64,000 nt of DNA from an uncultured Luminiphilus sp. (GTDB lineage Bacteria; Pseudomonadota; Gammaproteobacteria; Pseudomonadales; Halieaceae): NCBI GenBank assembly GCA_905182485.1, contig CAJJBO010000015.1, forward strand, positions 16,615 to 80,614, in the 5' to 3' direction. Numbering within the stretch: position 1 is the first letter of the stretch; the number at the start of each line of letters is the position of its first letter. The translations under genes and the position numbers were made by a program. Positions 9,808 to 21,317 of this stretch are shown piece after piece. The notes under the pieces were generated by a model. The model worked only from the letters and a program-made list of their open reading frames with translations. It was not told the origin of the DNA and searched no databases.

Positions 9808-11455
9808 ATGTCCACCTTTCCTAGCTTTGACGTGCTCATCATCGGCAGCGGCGCCGCTGGGCTGAGTCTCGCGCTGCAACTCCCCAACACCCTGCAAATA
9901 GCGGTCTTGTCAAAAAGTCAGCTTGGCTCGGGAGTCAACTTCCTGGGCACAAGGCGGTATGGCTGCCGTATTACACGACCGTGACTCAGTAGAGGCTCAT
10001 GTAACTGACACGCTCAATGCCGGCGCGGGTCTATGTCATGAGCCCGCGGTGCGCTTTACTATCGGGCGTAGCCGACAAAGTGTCGATTGGCTGGTGTCAC
10101 AAGGCATGGCATTTGATCTAAGAGACGATCAGCCTGACACTGAGTTTCGTGAATTTCACCTCACGATGGAAGGCGGTCACAGCCACCGACGTGTCATCCA
10201 CGCCGCTGACCAAACAGGCCTCGCCATCGCCGAGGTGCTCGCCAATCGCGCCGAGCAGGCGTCTAACATCACACTGCTCACTGACCTTTGCTTGGTTGAT
10301 GTGATCAAGTCGGAGGGCCGAGTCTGTGGCGCCCACTTACTCAACACCGAAACCCGACGCGTTGAAACTCTTAGCGCCAATGCGGTGGTGCTAGCCACGG
10401 GCGGAGCCAGCAAAGCGTATCGATACACCACCAATCCCGACGGAGCCAGCGGGGACGGCATCGCGGTGGCATGGCGCGCTGGCTGTCGAGTGGCTAATCT
10501 CGAATTTAATCAGTTTCACCCCACCTGCCTCTACCATCCGAGGACACGCTCCTTTTTAGTCACCGAGGCTTTACGGGGCGAAGGCGCCACGCTGCACCTC
10601 GAGGATGGCGAACGGTTCATGCCACACTTCGACCCTCGGGCCGAACTCGCCCCAAGGGATATTGTCGCGCGGGCTATTGATCATGAAATGAAGCGACTGG
10701 GCGCAGATTGTGTTTATCTTGACATCAGCCACCGCCCCGCCAGTTTTATCACGCGTCACTTTCCTCAAGCCCATGAACGCTGCCTGGCATTGGGAATCGA
10801 TATTACGACTGAGCGCATACCGGTAGTGCCCGCCGCGCACTACACCTGCGGCGGAGTCGTCGTGAATCAGCATGGGGCTACCGATATTCCGGGGCTCTAC
10901 GTGGTCGGCGAATCGGCGTGCACTGGACTGCATGGCGCCAATCGAATGGCCAGTAATTCGCTGCTTGAGTGCTTTGTTTACGCACAATCCGCCGCGGAGC
11001 ACATCGCCACCTCACTCTCTAACCCTATCTCTGGCTCTGCCGCCACACCCAGAGCCTGGGACGACAGTCGTGTTCGCGACTCTGACGAAAAGGTCGTGAT
11101 ACAGCATAATTGGCAAGAGCTCAGACGCTTGATGTGGGATTACGTGGGCATCGTCCGGACCACACGGCGACTGGAATACGCCGCCGCGCGCGTCGCCCTG
11201 CTTCAGCAGGAGGTCTCTCGTTACTACGGTCGCTTCCAAATTACGCGGCCCTTGCTCGAGATGCGCAATCTCACCCAGGTTTCACAGCTCATGGTGTCGT
11301 GTGCGTCGGGACGGAACGAGAGTCGTGGGCTGCATTTTAACTCAGACTATCCCGACACCCTGCCCGACGCGCGGGACTCAGTATTAATACCCCTCAATTT
11401 TGATCCAACACTGGCGCTAGACGGTCCGGTGGATCAACTGCCTGAGTATCGATGA
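9808..11455 (+). CDS. nadB: L-aspartate oxidase, one frameshift near the start
   Basis: NadB oxidises L-aspartate to iminoaspartate with FAD, the first step of de novo NAD synthesis. The FAD-binding motif is at the N-terminus ([14 protein letters not shown]). After it come the conserved [24 protein letters not shown] and, near the C-terminus, [20 protein letters not shown]. The ATG at 9808 supplies the dinucleotide motif; translation then shifts frame near 9930 (one extra G in a GGGAG run fits). Downstream of that point the frame is open to the stop. It is transcribed away from rpoE across a shared 154-base intergenic region. Confidence 0.93.
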
Positions 11456-11465
11456 TTAACCGCGG

Positions 11466-11723
11466 CTAAACGTCCAGTTGGTGGAAGCGCCGTATTTCGG
11501 CAATCACGGGTTGCCAGCGTGGTTCTGGGGTATCGCTGCGCGCCATGACCCATTCGAGTAAATCTTGATCATCCTGGAATAGCAGCTCTCGATACATCGC
11601 CCGCAACTCCGCACTCATCTGCGCGAACCCGTCATCAACAAACGGCGACAACAGCAAATCTAACTCCAACAGCCCTCGGCGACTGGCCCATCGTGCTCTG
11701 TTCCATTCTTCGCGCTGGTCCAT
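11466..11723 (-). CDS. sdhE: FAD assembly factor SdhE
   Basis: SdhE (YgfY family) promotes covalent attachment of FAD to succinate dehydrogenase and fumarate reductase flavoprotein subunits. This 85-aa protein carries the signature RRGLLELDLLLSPF (RGxxE motif) near residues 15-28 and the typical downstream helix DDQDLLEWVM. In E. coli it adjoins ygfX and ygfZ; here it is divergent from ygfZ and convergent with nadB, whose product is homologous to the SdhE client flavoproteins. Confidence 0.92.
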   Translation of the reverse strand: MDQREEWNRARWASRRGLLELDLLLSPFVDDGFAQMSAELRAMYRELLFQDDQDLLEWVMARSDTPEPRWQPVIAEIRRFHQLDV

Positions 11724-11800
11724 GATAGCGATCCAATCTGCCTACCCAAAGGTGTAGTATAGGCGTCTTCCATTAGCCTTGCCGAGGACATCATAATCGC

Positions 11801-12739
11801 GTGACTGACATTAGCACCCCACCGCAAACAGTTGCCCCGGCCGACACTGACCTTGTTATGACGTTAGCCGGCGCAGATGCGGTCCACTTCCTCCAAGGAC
11901 AGACGACCGCGGACTTTGAGAATACCGAGCCAGGTGCCGTTCGTTTCGCCGCCTTTTGCAACCCAAAAGGCAGAGTGATCGCAGACGTGCTCGCCGTCAT
12001 CGTTAATGCCGAACACGTCATGATACGGGGTCGGCAAGCCGTCATGGCCGCGCTAGCAGTCCACCTCAAGCCCTATCTTTCTTTTTCTAAAAGCACGCTG
12101 ACTCACTCAGACTGGTGCGTTTCATGCCGTACCGTTCAAGCTGCTAAGCCGTCACCAGAACACACCGCACTGATGCACTACGACGCCGACACGATCGTGG
12201 GTATTGAGATACCGCGCGGCGATGGCATCATCGAGCGTTGGCAGGCTAGCGAGTTTTCAGCACCAACCCACGACACGGCGCTCCTGCCGTTGGCTGAGGT
12301 TGACATTATAACCGCTCGGGCCAGAGTGGAACTCGATACGATTGGCGCCTATTTGCCGCAAGATCTGAATTACGACCTCAACGGCACCGTCAGCTTCACG
12401 AAAGGCTGCTATACAGGGCAAGAGATCGTCGCTCGACTGCATTATCGTGGCACGCCAAAACGGCGCTTGTACCGTGCCTCGCTTGACCACACGCTCGACG
12501 AGATTCATGACGCGATCGCTCCCGGTGCTCGCCTGAGTAACCAAGCGAATCGGGCTGTCGGTAGCGTCGTCAATCTAGCCAGCCAAGATGACGCCCAGCA
12601 GGTACTGATTGAGCTGACTCCTGAGGCGGCAAGCGACTCGGTATTTCTCGGCGAGCCTGAGCGCGCGCTTTCTACTATTCAAGCGTGCTTCGAAGAAAGC
12701 GACCAATCTACCTCGCCTCGATTTTTAGATTGCAGATAA
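11801..12739 (+). CDS. ygfZ: YgfZ/GcvT family folate-binding protein
   Basis: YgfZ is a folate-binding protein related to GcvT that supports iron-sulfur enzymes, including the tRNA methylthiotransferase MiaB. The diagnostic motif KGCYTGQEIVAR is near residues 203-214. The N-terminal HFLQGQTTADF and CNPKGRVIADVL also match. The start is GTG. The last 61 bases overlap the 3' end of the convergent ung gene, so the two transcripts are antisense at their ends. Confidence 0.92.
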   Translation: MTDISTPPQTVAPADTDLVMTLAGADAVHFLQGQTTADFENTEPGAVRFAAFCNPKGRVIADVLAVIVNAEHVMIRGRQAVMAALAVHLKPYLSFSKSTLTHSDWCVSCRTVQAAKPSPEHTALMHYDADTIVGIEIPRGDGIIERWQASEFSAPTHDTALLPLAEVDIITARARVELDTIGAYLPQDLNYDLNGTVSFTKGCYTGQEIVARLHYRGTPKRRLYRASLDHTLDEIHDAIAPGARLSNQANRAVGSVVNLASQDDAQQVLIELTPEAASDSVFLGEPERALSTIQACFEESDQSTSPRFLDCR

Positions 12740-13370
12740 CTATTAGCCACAGAGAAATGGCGACAACCAAAAAAACCACGGTATGCAGACAGCGGTGAAG
12801 GATGTGGCGCACACAATACCTGATGATGTGATGCATCGACCAGCGCAGCCTTTTTCTGTGCATGACTTCCCCAAAGCATAAACACGACCGACTCACACTG
12901 CTGACTAATCAACGCAATTACCGTATCTGTAAAGCTCTCCCAACCCTGCCCTGCATGGGCACCTGGGTCAGATTCTTCAACGCTCAGTACCGTATTTAAT
13001 AGAAATACGCCCTGCTCTGCCCACGCTTTTAAACAGCCGTGATTGGCCGCTGAGATGTGTAAATCAGATTCTATCTCTGAAAAATATTGCGCAAAGACGG
13101 GGGAGTTCGACCCCCGCCCTTGATCGAAAAACTCAGTCCATGGGCTTGGCCAGGACCATGATACGGATCCTGCCCTAACACCACCGCTCTAACCGCACTA
13201 GGTGGTGTGGCATTTAGGGCGGCAAAGTACTCACCCTCGGCAGGAAAGATCTCTTTCCCAGCCGCCCTCTCAGCTCGTAAAAAGACACTCAGCTCAGACA
13301 GGTAAGGTTGTAGAAACTCGTCACCAAGCAGCCCGCGCCACTCCCGCCCCAATGCGTCTAGCTGGACCAT
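12679..13370 (-). CDS. ung: uracil-DNA glycosylase, one frameshift
   Basis: Ung removes uracil from DNA. The N-terminal part has the water-activating loop LGQDPYHGPGQAHGL near residues 65-79 and ends at a premature stop after RNIFQR. One base appears missing near 13072. In the next frame the protein continues as expected through AANHGCLKAWAEQGVFLLN and the DNA-intercalation loop HPSPLSAYRGFFGC to a VDW end. The total of ~230 aa is normal. The gene is otherwise complete; the stop at 12679 lies inside the convergent ygfZ gene. Confidence 0.92.
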
Positions 13371-13460
13371 CGAAACCTGTGATCACGAATTATCGCGATG
13401 TCTGTTACCTCGCTATATTGACCGCTCACTAACTCAACACCTTTTAATAAACCCTATTTT

Positions 13461-14372
13461 TCAAACCTGTTGCCGACGCTGTCGTCGAACCCGCAAAAGA
13501 CCCTGACCAGAGACCAGCACAACACCCATCCAAACGAGCCCAAACGACACAGCCGTTGCTAAATCAATCGATTCTCCCAATGCCGTTTGCGCGACTAACA
13601 ACTGTAGCGTGGGTCCCAGATAAGAGGTAAAGCCCACAATACTCAGCGGCAACAATCTGGCCGCCGCAATATAAGTCAGCAGCGGCGCCGTCGTGTAGAC
13701 ACCCGCCAACAACAGGAACACATCTACACGAAGACCATGCGCCCCCATCCCTGCCCCACCAGTAAACCAAAGCCAACCCAGAGCAAACGGTGACATACAG
13801 AGGGTCTCTATAAATAAACCCTGCATCGAATCGGCCACAATATTTTTGCGAATGGCGCCGTAAAGCGCAAATGAAGTCGATACGACCAGGCTGATCCATG
13901 GCAGGCTCCCATAGGCAAGGATCTGCAAAACAACCGCCGCGACGGCTAGCGCAATAGCCAGTCGATGGGCCGTGCTAAGGGTTTCCTGAAACACAAATCT
14001 GCCCACAATGATGGTCAATAGCGGCAACATGAAATAGCCGAGGCTCGCTTCCGTCGCTCGACCCGCGTTCACCGCATAGACAAAAACACCCCAGTTAGTG
14101 CTCAGTAGTAGCGTGCCCAACGCGCTCCAAAGGAGTGTTTTACGGTGTTTGATCAGGGCCCATGTAGCGGGCAAGCGGCGCATCCATAGGAGGATTCCCG
14201 TCGCAATCGGCAAACTCCAGATTGCTCTATGGGCGACGACATCAACCGCTCTGACTGGCTGTGTTTCAATCCAATATAACGCCGCAACTCCCCAAATAAT
14301 GTTGGCAATGACCGCCAACGAAAGGCCCATTTTTAACTGCTGCCCAGAGTAATCCAACGTGTTAGACCCCAA
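13461..14372 (-). CDS. rarD: RarD family EamA-type permease
   Basis: A DMT-superfamily inner-membrane protein with about ten predicted membrane segments over 303 aa. N-terminal features match RarD: a first helix containing ANIIWGVAALYW and the following VVAHRAIWSLP. The substrate of RarD proteins is not known. It begins on its own promoter side, divergent from the protease gene at 14561, and is separated from ung by 90 bases. Confidence 0.87.
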   Translation of the reverse strand: MGSNTLDYSGQQLKMGLSLAVIANIIWGVAALYWIETQPVRAVDVVAHRAIWSLPIATGILLWMRRLPATWALIKHRKTLLWSALGTLLLSTNWGVFVYAVNAGRATEASLGYFMLPLLTIIVGRFVFQETLSTAHRLAIALAVAAVVLQILAYGSLPWISLVVSTSFALYGAIRKNIVADSMQGLFIETLCMSPFALGWLWFTGGAGMGAHGLRVDVFLLLAGVYTTAPLLTYIAAARLLPLSIVGFTSYLGPTLQLLVAQTALGESIDLATAVSFGLVWMGVVLVSGQGLLRVRRQRRQQV

Positions 14373-14560
14373 TTCTCTCTCTCGGACCGCGATGCTCGAA
14401 TAGCGCCTCTGCGGCCTACATTTCTAGCCGATGAATGTCGTGCACGGCGAGCATACACCAGCTCTGCCCTCATCATGAGCCGTGAGGCTTAGACAGTGAT
14501 CCGAGGCCACTTCAATCAGTGCTATGGTCAATCCACCTGCACCAATTCAGCGGAATCGTC

Positions 14561-15310
14561 ATGCGGCCATTTCATGCCACTACAGTTCTCACCCTCCTGC
14601 TAAGTTCTCTGACTTTGCTCATGCTACCGCAGCCACTCACTGCAGACCCAAGGCTTGCCCCAGATCTGCAAGCGCTTTACTGGCAGTCCGCCATGGTACG
14701 CATTGAGGTGCCTGTCATCCGCTCAGTAGAGGGCCGCATGCGCCACTTTACTGAACACTGCAGTGCCACCGCCATCACACCGGGGCCAGACACGTTACTG
14801 CTCAGTGCCTGGCACTGCTTCGAAGATTACGCCGCCACACAAGGGCCCATTCAATTATTCGCGCAACACTCACCTGACACTCCGTTGCCAGTCCGTCTCA
14901 TTATCAGCGGCGGCTCGATGTCTGCGGACTGGGCGATTCTCACTCCGGTAGCCAGCACCGTCATCGGCGCTTGGATTCCCCTTTCACCCCAACCCGCTCA
15001 ACGCGGCACTCGCGTCATCGCAGCAGGTTTTGCCCCTACAACTGATTCAGGCAGGTCCGAGGAACCCGGAGAGACGCCACCCTCGCGAGGGCTGATGTAT
15101 GATCCGGACTGTGTGGTAATCGCCGCGACTAGCCAGCCTGCACGATCCGACTGTGTGGCCAAAAAAGGCGCATCAGGCGGCCCGATTCTGCGACGCACAG
15201 CCAGCGGCAGTGTCCGAGTGGTCGGGGTGATATCGGCGGGTGATGGCGCGTCCGTGAGCTACTTTCATCCCACTAACGGGCTAATCAGTCGCGTTCGCTC
15301 ACTGCGATGA
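14561..15310 (+). CDS. secreted trypsin-like serine protease
   Basis: A predicted exported S1-type protease. The ATG at 14561 gives a clear signal peptide ending near PQPLTA; an in-frame ATG at 14519 would add 14 residues ahead of it. The catalytic triad is readable: His in SAWHCFED, Asp in SADWAIL, and Ser in [11 protein letters not shown] Cys about 19 residues before the catalytic His (EHCSATAI...WHC) fits the chymotrypsin-fold disulfide, and a second pair (DC...DC) lies before the Ser. Substrate unknown. The stop overlaps the convergent trhO by 12 bases. Confidence 0.78.
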   Translation: MRPFHATTVLTLLLSSLTLLMLPQPLTADPRLAPDLQALYWQSAMVRIEVPVIRSVEGRMRHFTEHCSATAITPGPDTLLLSAWHCFEDYAATQGPIQLFAQHSPDTPLPVRLIISGGSMSADWAILTPVASTVIGAWIPLSPQPAQRGTRVIAAGFAPTTDSGRSEEPGETPPSRGLMYDPDCVVIAATSQPARSDCVAKKGASGGPILRRTASGSVRVVGVISAGDGASVSYFHPTNGLISRVRSLR

Positions 15311-16264
15311 AGCGTCCTTGGTCTGACGAATCGGCGGCTCGCTGCCGATATGCAGCTCACCTCGCAATGCCGCAAGCTCTACCTGCTTTTGCCGTTCTTG
15401 AAAACGCGCCCGCTGGCGGTCGCTGCGCTGGTCGTAACATCGCGGGCAAGAAATACCCTTTTCATACTTTGAGGATTCCTTTGCCGCCTCTGTGATGGGG
15501 TGACGACAGGCATAACACTGGTCAAAACTGCCCTGCTCCAAATCATGATTTACCGCGACACGAGCGTCAAAAACAAAGCACTCCCCCTGCCAACGCGATT
15601 CAGACACCGGCACCTCCTCGAGATACTTCAAAATGCCACCCTGCAAGTGCCAGACTTGCTCAAACCCCTGAGACACTAAATAAGACGTCGATTTTTCACA
15701 ACGTATGCCGCCAGTACAAAACATCGCGACTTTTTTATGGCGAGATGGCTGTAACTGCGTATCGATCCAGCTAGGCAAATCGCGGAAATGCTCCGTTTCT
15801 GGGTTAATGGCACCCCGAAAAGTGCCAATGGCCACCTCATAATCATTGCGAGTGTCGATGACCAGGCAATCGGGATCGTCAATTAATGCGTTCCATTGCG
15901 CGGGCGTCGCGTACTGGCCTACGCAAACGGTCGGGTCAATATCCTCAACCCCCATCGTTACAATTTCTTTCTTCAACTTTACTTTCATGCGATGAAATGG
16001 CTCAGCGCCATGAAAAGACTCTTTCCAGTCAAGGCTCGCGAAACGAAGGTCCTGCTCTAACCACGCGATGACGGTATCAACACCCTTTCGACTCCCAGAA
16101 ATCGTGCCATTAATGCCCTCTTTCGCAAGCAGTAACGTCCCTTTGACTTGCGCCTCCTGACACACCTCCAGCAAAGGCGCGCGGAGTAACGCAAAATCAT
16201 CGAGCCGAACAAAACGATACAAGGCGACAACCACGCGATCCAAGGCGTCGACGTGACTAATCAC
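15299..16264 (-). CDS. trhO: tRNA uridine(34) hydroxylase TrhO
   Basis: TrhO (YceA family) makes 5-hydroxyuridine at tRNA position 34. The N-terminal ferredoxin-like part includes [16 protein letters not shown]. The rhodanese domain carries the active Cys in [17 protein letters not shown], and a C-terminal cysteine-rich region follows ([15 protein letters not shown]). At 321 aa it is full length. It starts on the bolA stop (ATGA-type overlap), so the two form an operon. Confidence 0.92.
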   Translation of the reverse strand: MISHVDALDRVVVALYRFVRLDDFALLRAPLLEVCQEAQVKGTLLLAKEGINGTISGSRKGVDTVIAWLEQDLRFASLDWKESFHGAEPFHRMKVKLKKEIVTMGVEDIDPTVCVGQYATPAQWNALIDDPDCLVIDTRNDYEVAIGTFRGAINPETEHFRDLPSWIDTQLQPSRHKKVAMFCTGGIRCEKSTSYLVSQGFEQVWHLQGGILKYLEEVPVSESRWQGECFVFDARVAVNHDLEQGSFDQCYACRHPITEAAKESSKYEKGISCPRCYDQRSDRQRARFQERQKQVELAALRGELHIGSEPPIRQTKDASSQ

Positions 16265-16578
16265 TTCCCCGTTCCTCCTCGACAGTCAGGTGACGCCGGT
16301 ACTGCCGCCACTTGATCCCACTCGTCGGGCGTATAGGTGTGAAGTGCCAGCGCATGGACAGGCCCCGCCAGCCATTCCTTGAGCACGGCATAGACCGACT
16401 GATGTCGCTTGACACTGCGCTGCCCAGAAAACGCCTCGCTCACTAACGTCACTTTGAAGTGAGTCTCCGAGCCCTCGGGCACGTTATGGCGGAAGCTCTC
16501 GTTTTCCACTAGCAACGTCTGCGGCGCAAAGGCAACTTGCAACGCCGTGTTGATTTCGTCTTTTATCATGATGGGCAT
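16261..16578 (-). CDS. bolA: BolA family protein
   Basis: BolA-type proteins work with monothiol glutaredoxins in iron-sulfur handling, and E. coli BolA also affects morphology. The fold and the conserved segment [30 protein letters not shown] identify the family; the [13 protein letters not shown] tail matches canonical BolA more than IbaG. The ATG at 16578 is chosen for length (105 aa); an upstream reading adds six residues. It is followed by trhO with overlapping stop and start. Confidence 0.88.
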   Translation of the reverse strand: MPIMIKDEINTALQVAFAPQTLLVENESFRHNVPEGSETHFKVTLVSEAFSGQRSVKRHQSVYAVLKEWLAGPVHALALHTYTPDEWDQVAAVPASPDCRGGTGK

Positions 16579-16645
16579 CGATCTTATCCAGTTCATGCTA
16601 GTTTACGCTGAAATCACGATTTCATCTTTAACGGCCAACGTTACT

Positions 16646-17104
16646 ATGACCCCAGAGTCTGCATCACTGAACCGCCTCCCTACCCCACCCATTTGGCGCC
16701 ATATGCTAGCAATGCTTTACGACTTGCTGCTTATACTACCGTTGTTTATGGCCGCGACCGCCATCTGGGTCGCGATACTGGGGCCCACAGACAGTATTGC
16801 TCAACCCACTGTGCCGCGAGTACTGCAGTGGGCGGGCTGGCTGCTGATCGTCATCCTGTTCTTCGGCATTTTTTGGCGCAGAGGCGGCCAGACCCTCGGC
16901 ATGCAGGCATGGCGCATTAAGCTGATCACTCAGAGTGGCGAACGGCCAACCTGGCGACAAGCACTGATACGTGTAGTGGGCGCTCTTTTATCAGCGACGC
17001 TCCTGGGTCTCGGCTATGCCTGGCGCTTCGTCTCGGCGGACAACGCATACTGGCATGATCAGTGGTCGGGAACGCGGCTGGTACTGATTCCCAAAAAGGG
17101 GTGA
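16646..17104 (+). CDS. RDD family membrane protein
   Basis: A 152-aa integral membrane protein. The RDD-family motifs are visible: an Arg in the first helix region (IWRHMLAMLYDLLLILPL) and the later GGQTLGMQAWRIKL. The C-terminus has NAYWHDQWSGTRLVL, also family-typical. Roles proposed for RDD proteins vary (ion exchange, transport) and none can be assigned here. The ATG at 16646 fits family N-termini; the longer frame to 16547 would overlap bolA. It is divergent from bolA and convergent with lptG. Confidence 0.84.
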   Translation: MTPESASLNRLPTPPIWRHMLAMLYDLLLILPLFMAATAIWVAILGPTDSIAQPTVPRVLQWAGWLLIVILFFGIFWRRGGQTLGMQAWRIKLITQSGERPTWRQALIRVVGALLSATLLGLGYAWRFVSADNAYWHDQWSGTRLVLIPKKG

Positions 17105-17114
17105 GCCTGTGCCG

Positions 17115-18176
17115 CTAAGTTCGGCGGAGTAATAACCACAGTCCTCCCAACCAACAGACAACTATCGGTGACAGCGCAGCCAGTAGCGGGTCATAGCCAA
17201 AAATCAGGCTGGCGGGCCCGAAAAAATCTTGGCTGATTCGGAAGGCAACTCCGACAATCACGCCGACAAAGATCTTAGCTCCCATCGTGCCTTCTCGTAG
17301 CGGCCCGAAAATAAATGACATGGCGACGAGTACTAAGCCCAGGGTCGCAAAGGGCTGCAACACCTTCCGCCAGAATGCGAGCTTAATATCCGTAAAGACC
17401 ATGCCCTGATGCTGCAAATATTGCGCGTAAGGCCAAAGCTGCAGCACAGATAACGTCTCTGGATCCACCACATCCAGAGTGAGCAACTGGGGTGTAATGG
17501 CCGTATCCCACCGCCTTAACGTCTCCTCCAGCACCACTGTGCCATTGGGCTCTAAGCGAGTCAGCTTGACCCGCTCCAACATCCAGTGATCCCCCGCATG
17601 GGTCGCTCGTTCTGCCATCAGCGTGGTGTCTAGGCGCCGGTCCTCAGTAAAATTAAGTAAGGTAATTCCGTAAGCGATGCCGCCTCTCTGGACTGCGTCG
17701 ACATGGATAAAAGTATTACCATCACGATTCCACGCGCCAAACCGGCCAGCGACCGCAGACTCGGACCGCTGCGCTAGTGCACGATAGCTCATCGCCAGTT
17801 GCTCCGAGTGCGGCGCAACAAATTCTCCGACTGAAAAACCGAGGGCCGCCACGAGCAGCGCGGGTTTTAACACAGTGACTGCCATGCGACTGATCGATAC
17901 GCCTGCGGCACGCATCACCACCAACTCGCTCGAGGCAGCGAGACGACCGAGCGCAATAAGCGCCCCGATTAAAGCCGCAAATGGCACGAACTCGTGAATG
18001 CGGCGAGGCAAGGTGTAACCGACGTAGACTAAAATATTGAGAAAACCATACCCATCACCGATGTCATCTGTTTCGTCGATGACGGAGGTCAAAGCGTCCA
18101 GCCCCACCAGCAGGAGCAACACACCGAGCGTCGCCATCAACACACCACCGCCGATATAACGATCAAGCTTAGACAT
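17115..18176 (-). CDS. lptG: LPS export permease LptG
   Basis: LptG pairs with LptF and the LptB ATPase to extract lipopolysaccharide from the inner membrane and push it onto the LptC-LptA bridge. Six membrane segments flank a large periplasmic beta-jellyroll, the family layout. The N-terminus MSKLDRYIGGGVL and the coupling region LGRLAASSELVVMRAAGVS are typical. I chose the ATG at 18176, which overlaps the lptF stop by eight bases. The frame is intact. Confidence 0.94.
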   Translation of the reverse strand: MSKLDRYIGGGVLMATLGVLLLLVGLDALTSVIDETDDIGDGYGFLNILVYVGYTLPRRIHEFVPFAALIGALIALGRLAASSELVVMRAAGVSISRMAVTVLKPALLVAALGFSVGEFVAPHSEQLAMSYRALAQRSESAVAGRFGAWNRDGNTFIHVDAVQRGGIAYGITLLNFTEDRRLDTTLMAERATHAGDHWMLERVKLTRLEPNGTVVLEETLRRWDTAITPQLLTLDVVDPETLSVLQLWPYAQYLQHQGMVFTDIKLAFWRKVLQPFATLGLVLVAMSFIFGPLREGTMGAKIFVGVIVGVAFRISQDFFGPASLIFGYDPLLAALSPIVVCWLGGLWLLLRRT

Positions 18177-19257
18177 TGACGATGCTCCAGCGTTTACTGA
18201 TGCGCTCCCAATGCAGTAAAACAACAGACAAAACGGCAAAAGCCACGTGCACCGCTAACATGACCCCCGGGCCCTGCCCCGATTCAATCAGCCCCCTGCC
18301 CTGAGTCAGACCCAGAAAATAGAGCAGCAAAACCACCATCGCAGGCCCAATCTTTGCATAGCGACCTCGCCGGGCATCGGTGCGGCTCAGCGCCAGGGCG
18401 ATCATTGCGATGGCCGGCACCATGAGCGGCAAGGACACACGCCACCACAAAGCGCCACGTAATTTTGGATCGCTGCTGTCCCACAATGCCTGCGTCGCCA
18501 TCGCCTGAACTTTAGTGGTGCGCCGAAGACTCCCTTGCGACTCCGGGATCAACTCGCCATACAAATCAAATTGTATTTCTTCGAGCGCGAGCTTTCCTGG
18601 CTCCCCCTGATATCGAGTCCCTCCCCGCAGCTCTAGATACCGACGCCCCGTCGACTCCTGAAAAACAATTTCGCCTTCTTGCGCGAAAGTGGCGTTGTAG
18701 ACATCTGATTGCGATCCCGGCTCTCGCTCGAAGACAAAAATATTGTGCATCACACCCGCTTCGTCGATTTGCTCGGCATATGTGACGTAATGCCCATCAC
18801 GCTGCTTCCGGAACCGACCTTCGTTAAGAATATGAAGCCCCTCTGCTGACCGCGGGTTATCCAGCAGCACTTGGGCACGGGCAGAGCCCTCGGGCGCCGC
18901 ATAGAGGGATAAGAACGCCACTGCGCCAACCACCACCATGGTGGGCACTAAGACATACCCGGCGAGTCTACCTGGGCCAACACCACAAGCTCTGAGCACC
19001 ACCATTTCGCTCTCAGCATAAAGTCGACCGAGGCTCAGCAAAATACCGATGAAAAGACCAAGCGGCAGAATCATTTCGAAGAACCCAGGCAACTTGAATA
19101 GCATAATCGGCAGCAATACGTCGCCCGTCAGCGAGCCCACTGCCGCCTCAGCCAGATACCGGATGAATCGACCAGCAAACACGACCAGGAACAGGACAAA
19201 ACTGACCGCCACCGTATGCAGTAAAATATCGCGTGTTAAGTACCGAAGTATCCGCAT
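18169..19257 (-). CDS. lptF: LPS export permease LptF
   Basis: LptF is the partner permease of LptG in the LptB2FG lipopolysaccharide extractor. It starts with MRILRYLTRDILLHTV, has the coupling-helix region LGRLYAESEMVVLRACGVG, and the six-helix plus periplasmic-domain organisation over 362 aa. It is the first gene of the lptFG pair and is divergent from pepA, a gene order common to many Gammaproteobacteria. Confidence 0.94.
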   Translation of the reverse strand: MRILRYLTRDILLHTVAVSFVLFLVVFAGRFIRYLAEAAVGSLTGDVLLPIMLFKLPGFFEMILPLGLFIGILLSLGRLYAESEMVVLRACGVGPGRLAGYVLVPTMVVVGAVAFLSLYAAPEGSARAQVLLDNPRSAEGLHILNEGRFRKQRDGHYVTYAEQIDEAGVMHNIFVFEREPGSQSDVYNATFAQEGEIVFQESTGRRYLELRGGTRYQGEPGKLALEEIQFDLYGELIPESQGSLRRTTKVQAMATQALWDSSDPKLRGALWWRVSLPLMVPAIAMIALALSRTDARRGRYAKIGPAMVVLLLYFLGLTQGRGLIESGQGPGVMLAVHVAFAVLSVVLLHWERISKRWSIVNV

Positions 19258-19364
19258 GAGCTCAATATTGGGTTGAAAGTCCGATAGATGGTTATTTCGT
19301 TAAAGGCTCCGGCATCATACACTAGCGCCCTCCCGCTTCCCGCGTAACAGAATTAGGATATCGC

Positions 19365-21302
<1,938 letters not shown>

Positions 21303-21317
21303 AGGCCCATCACTGCC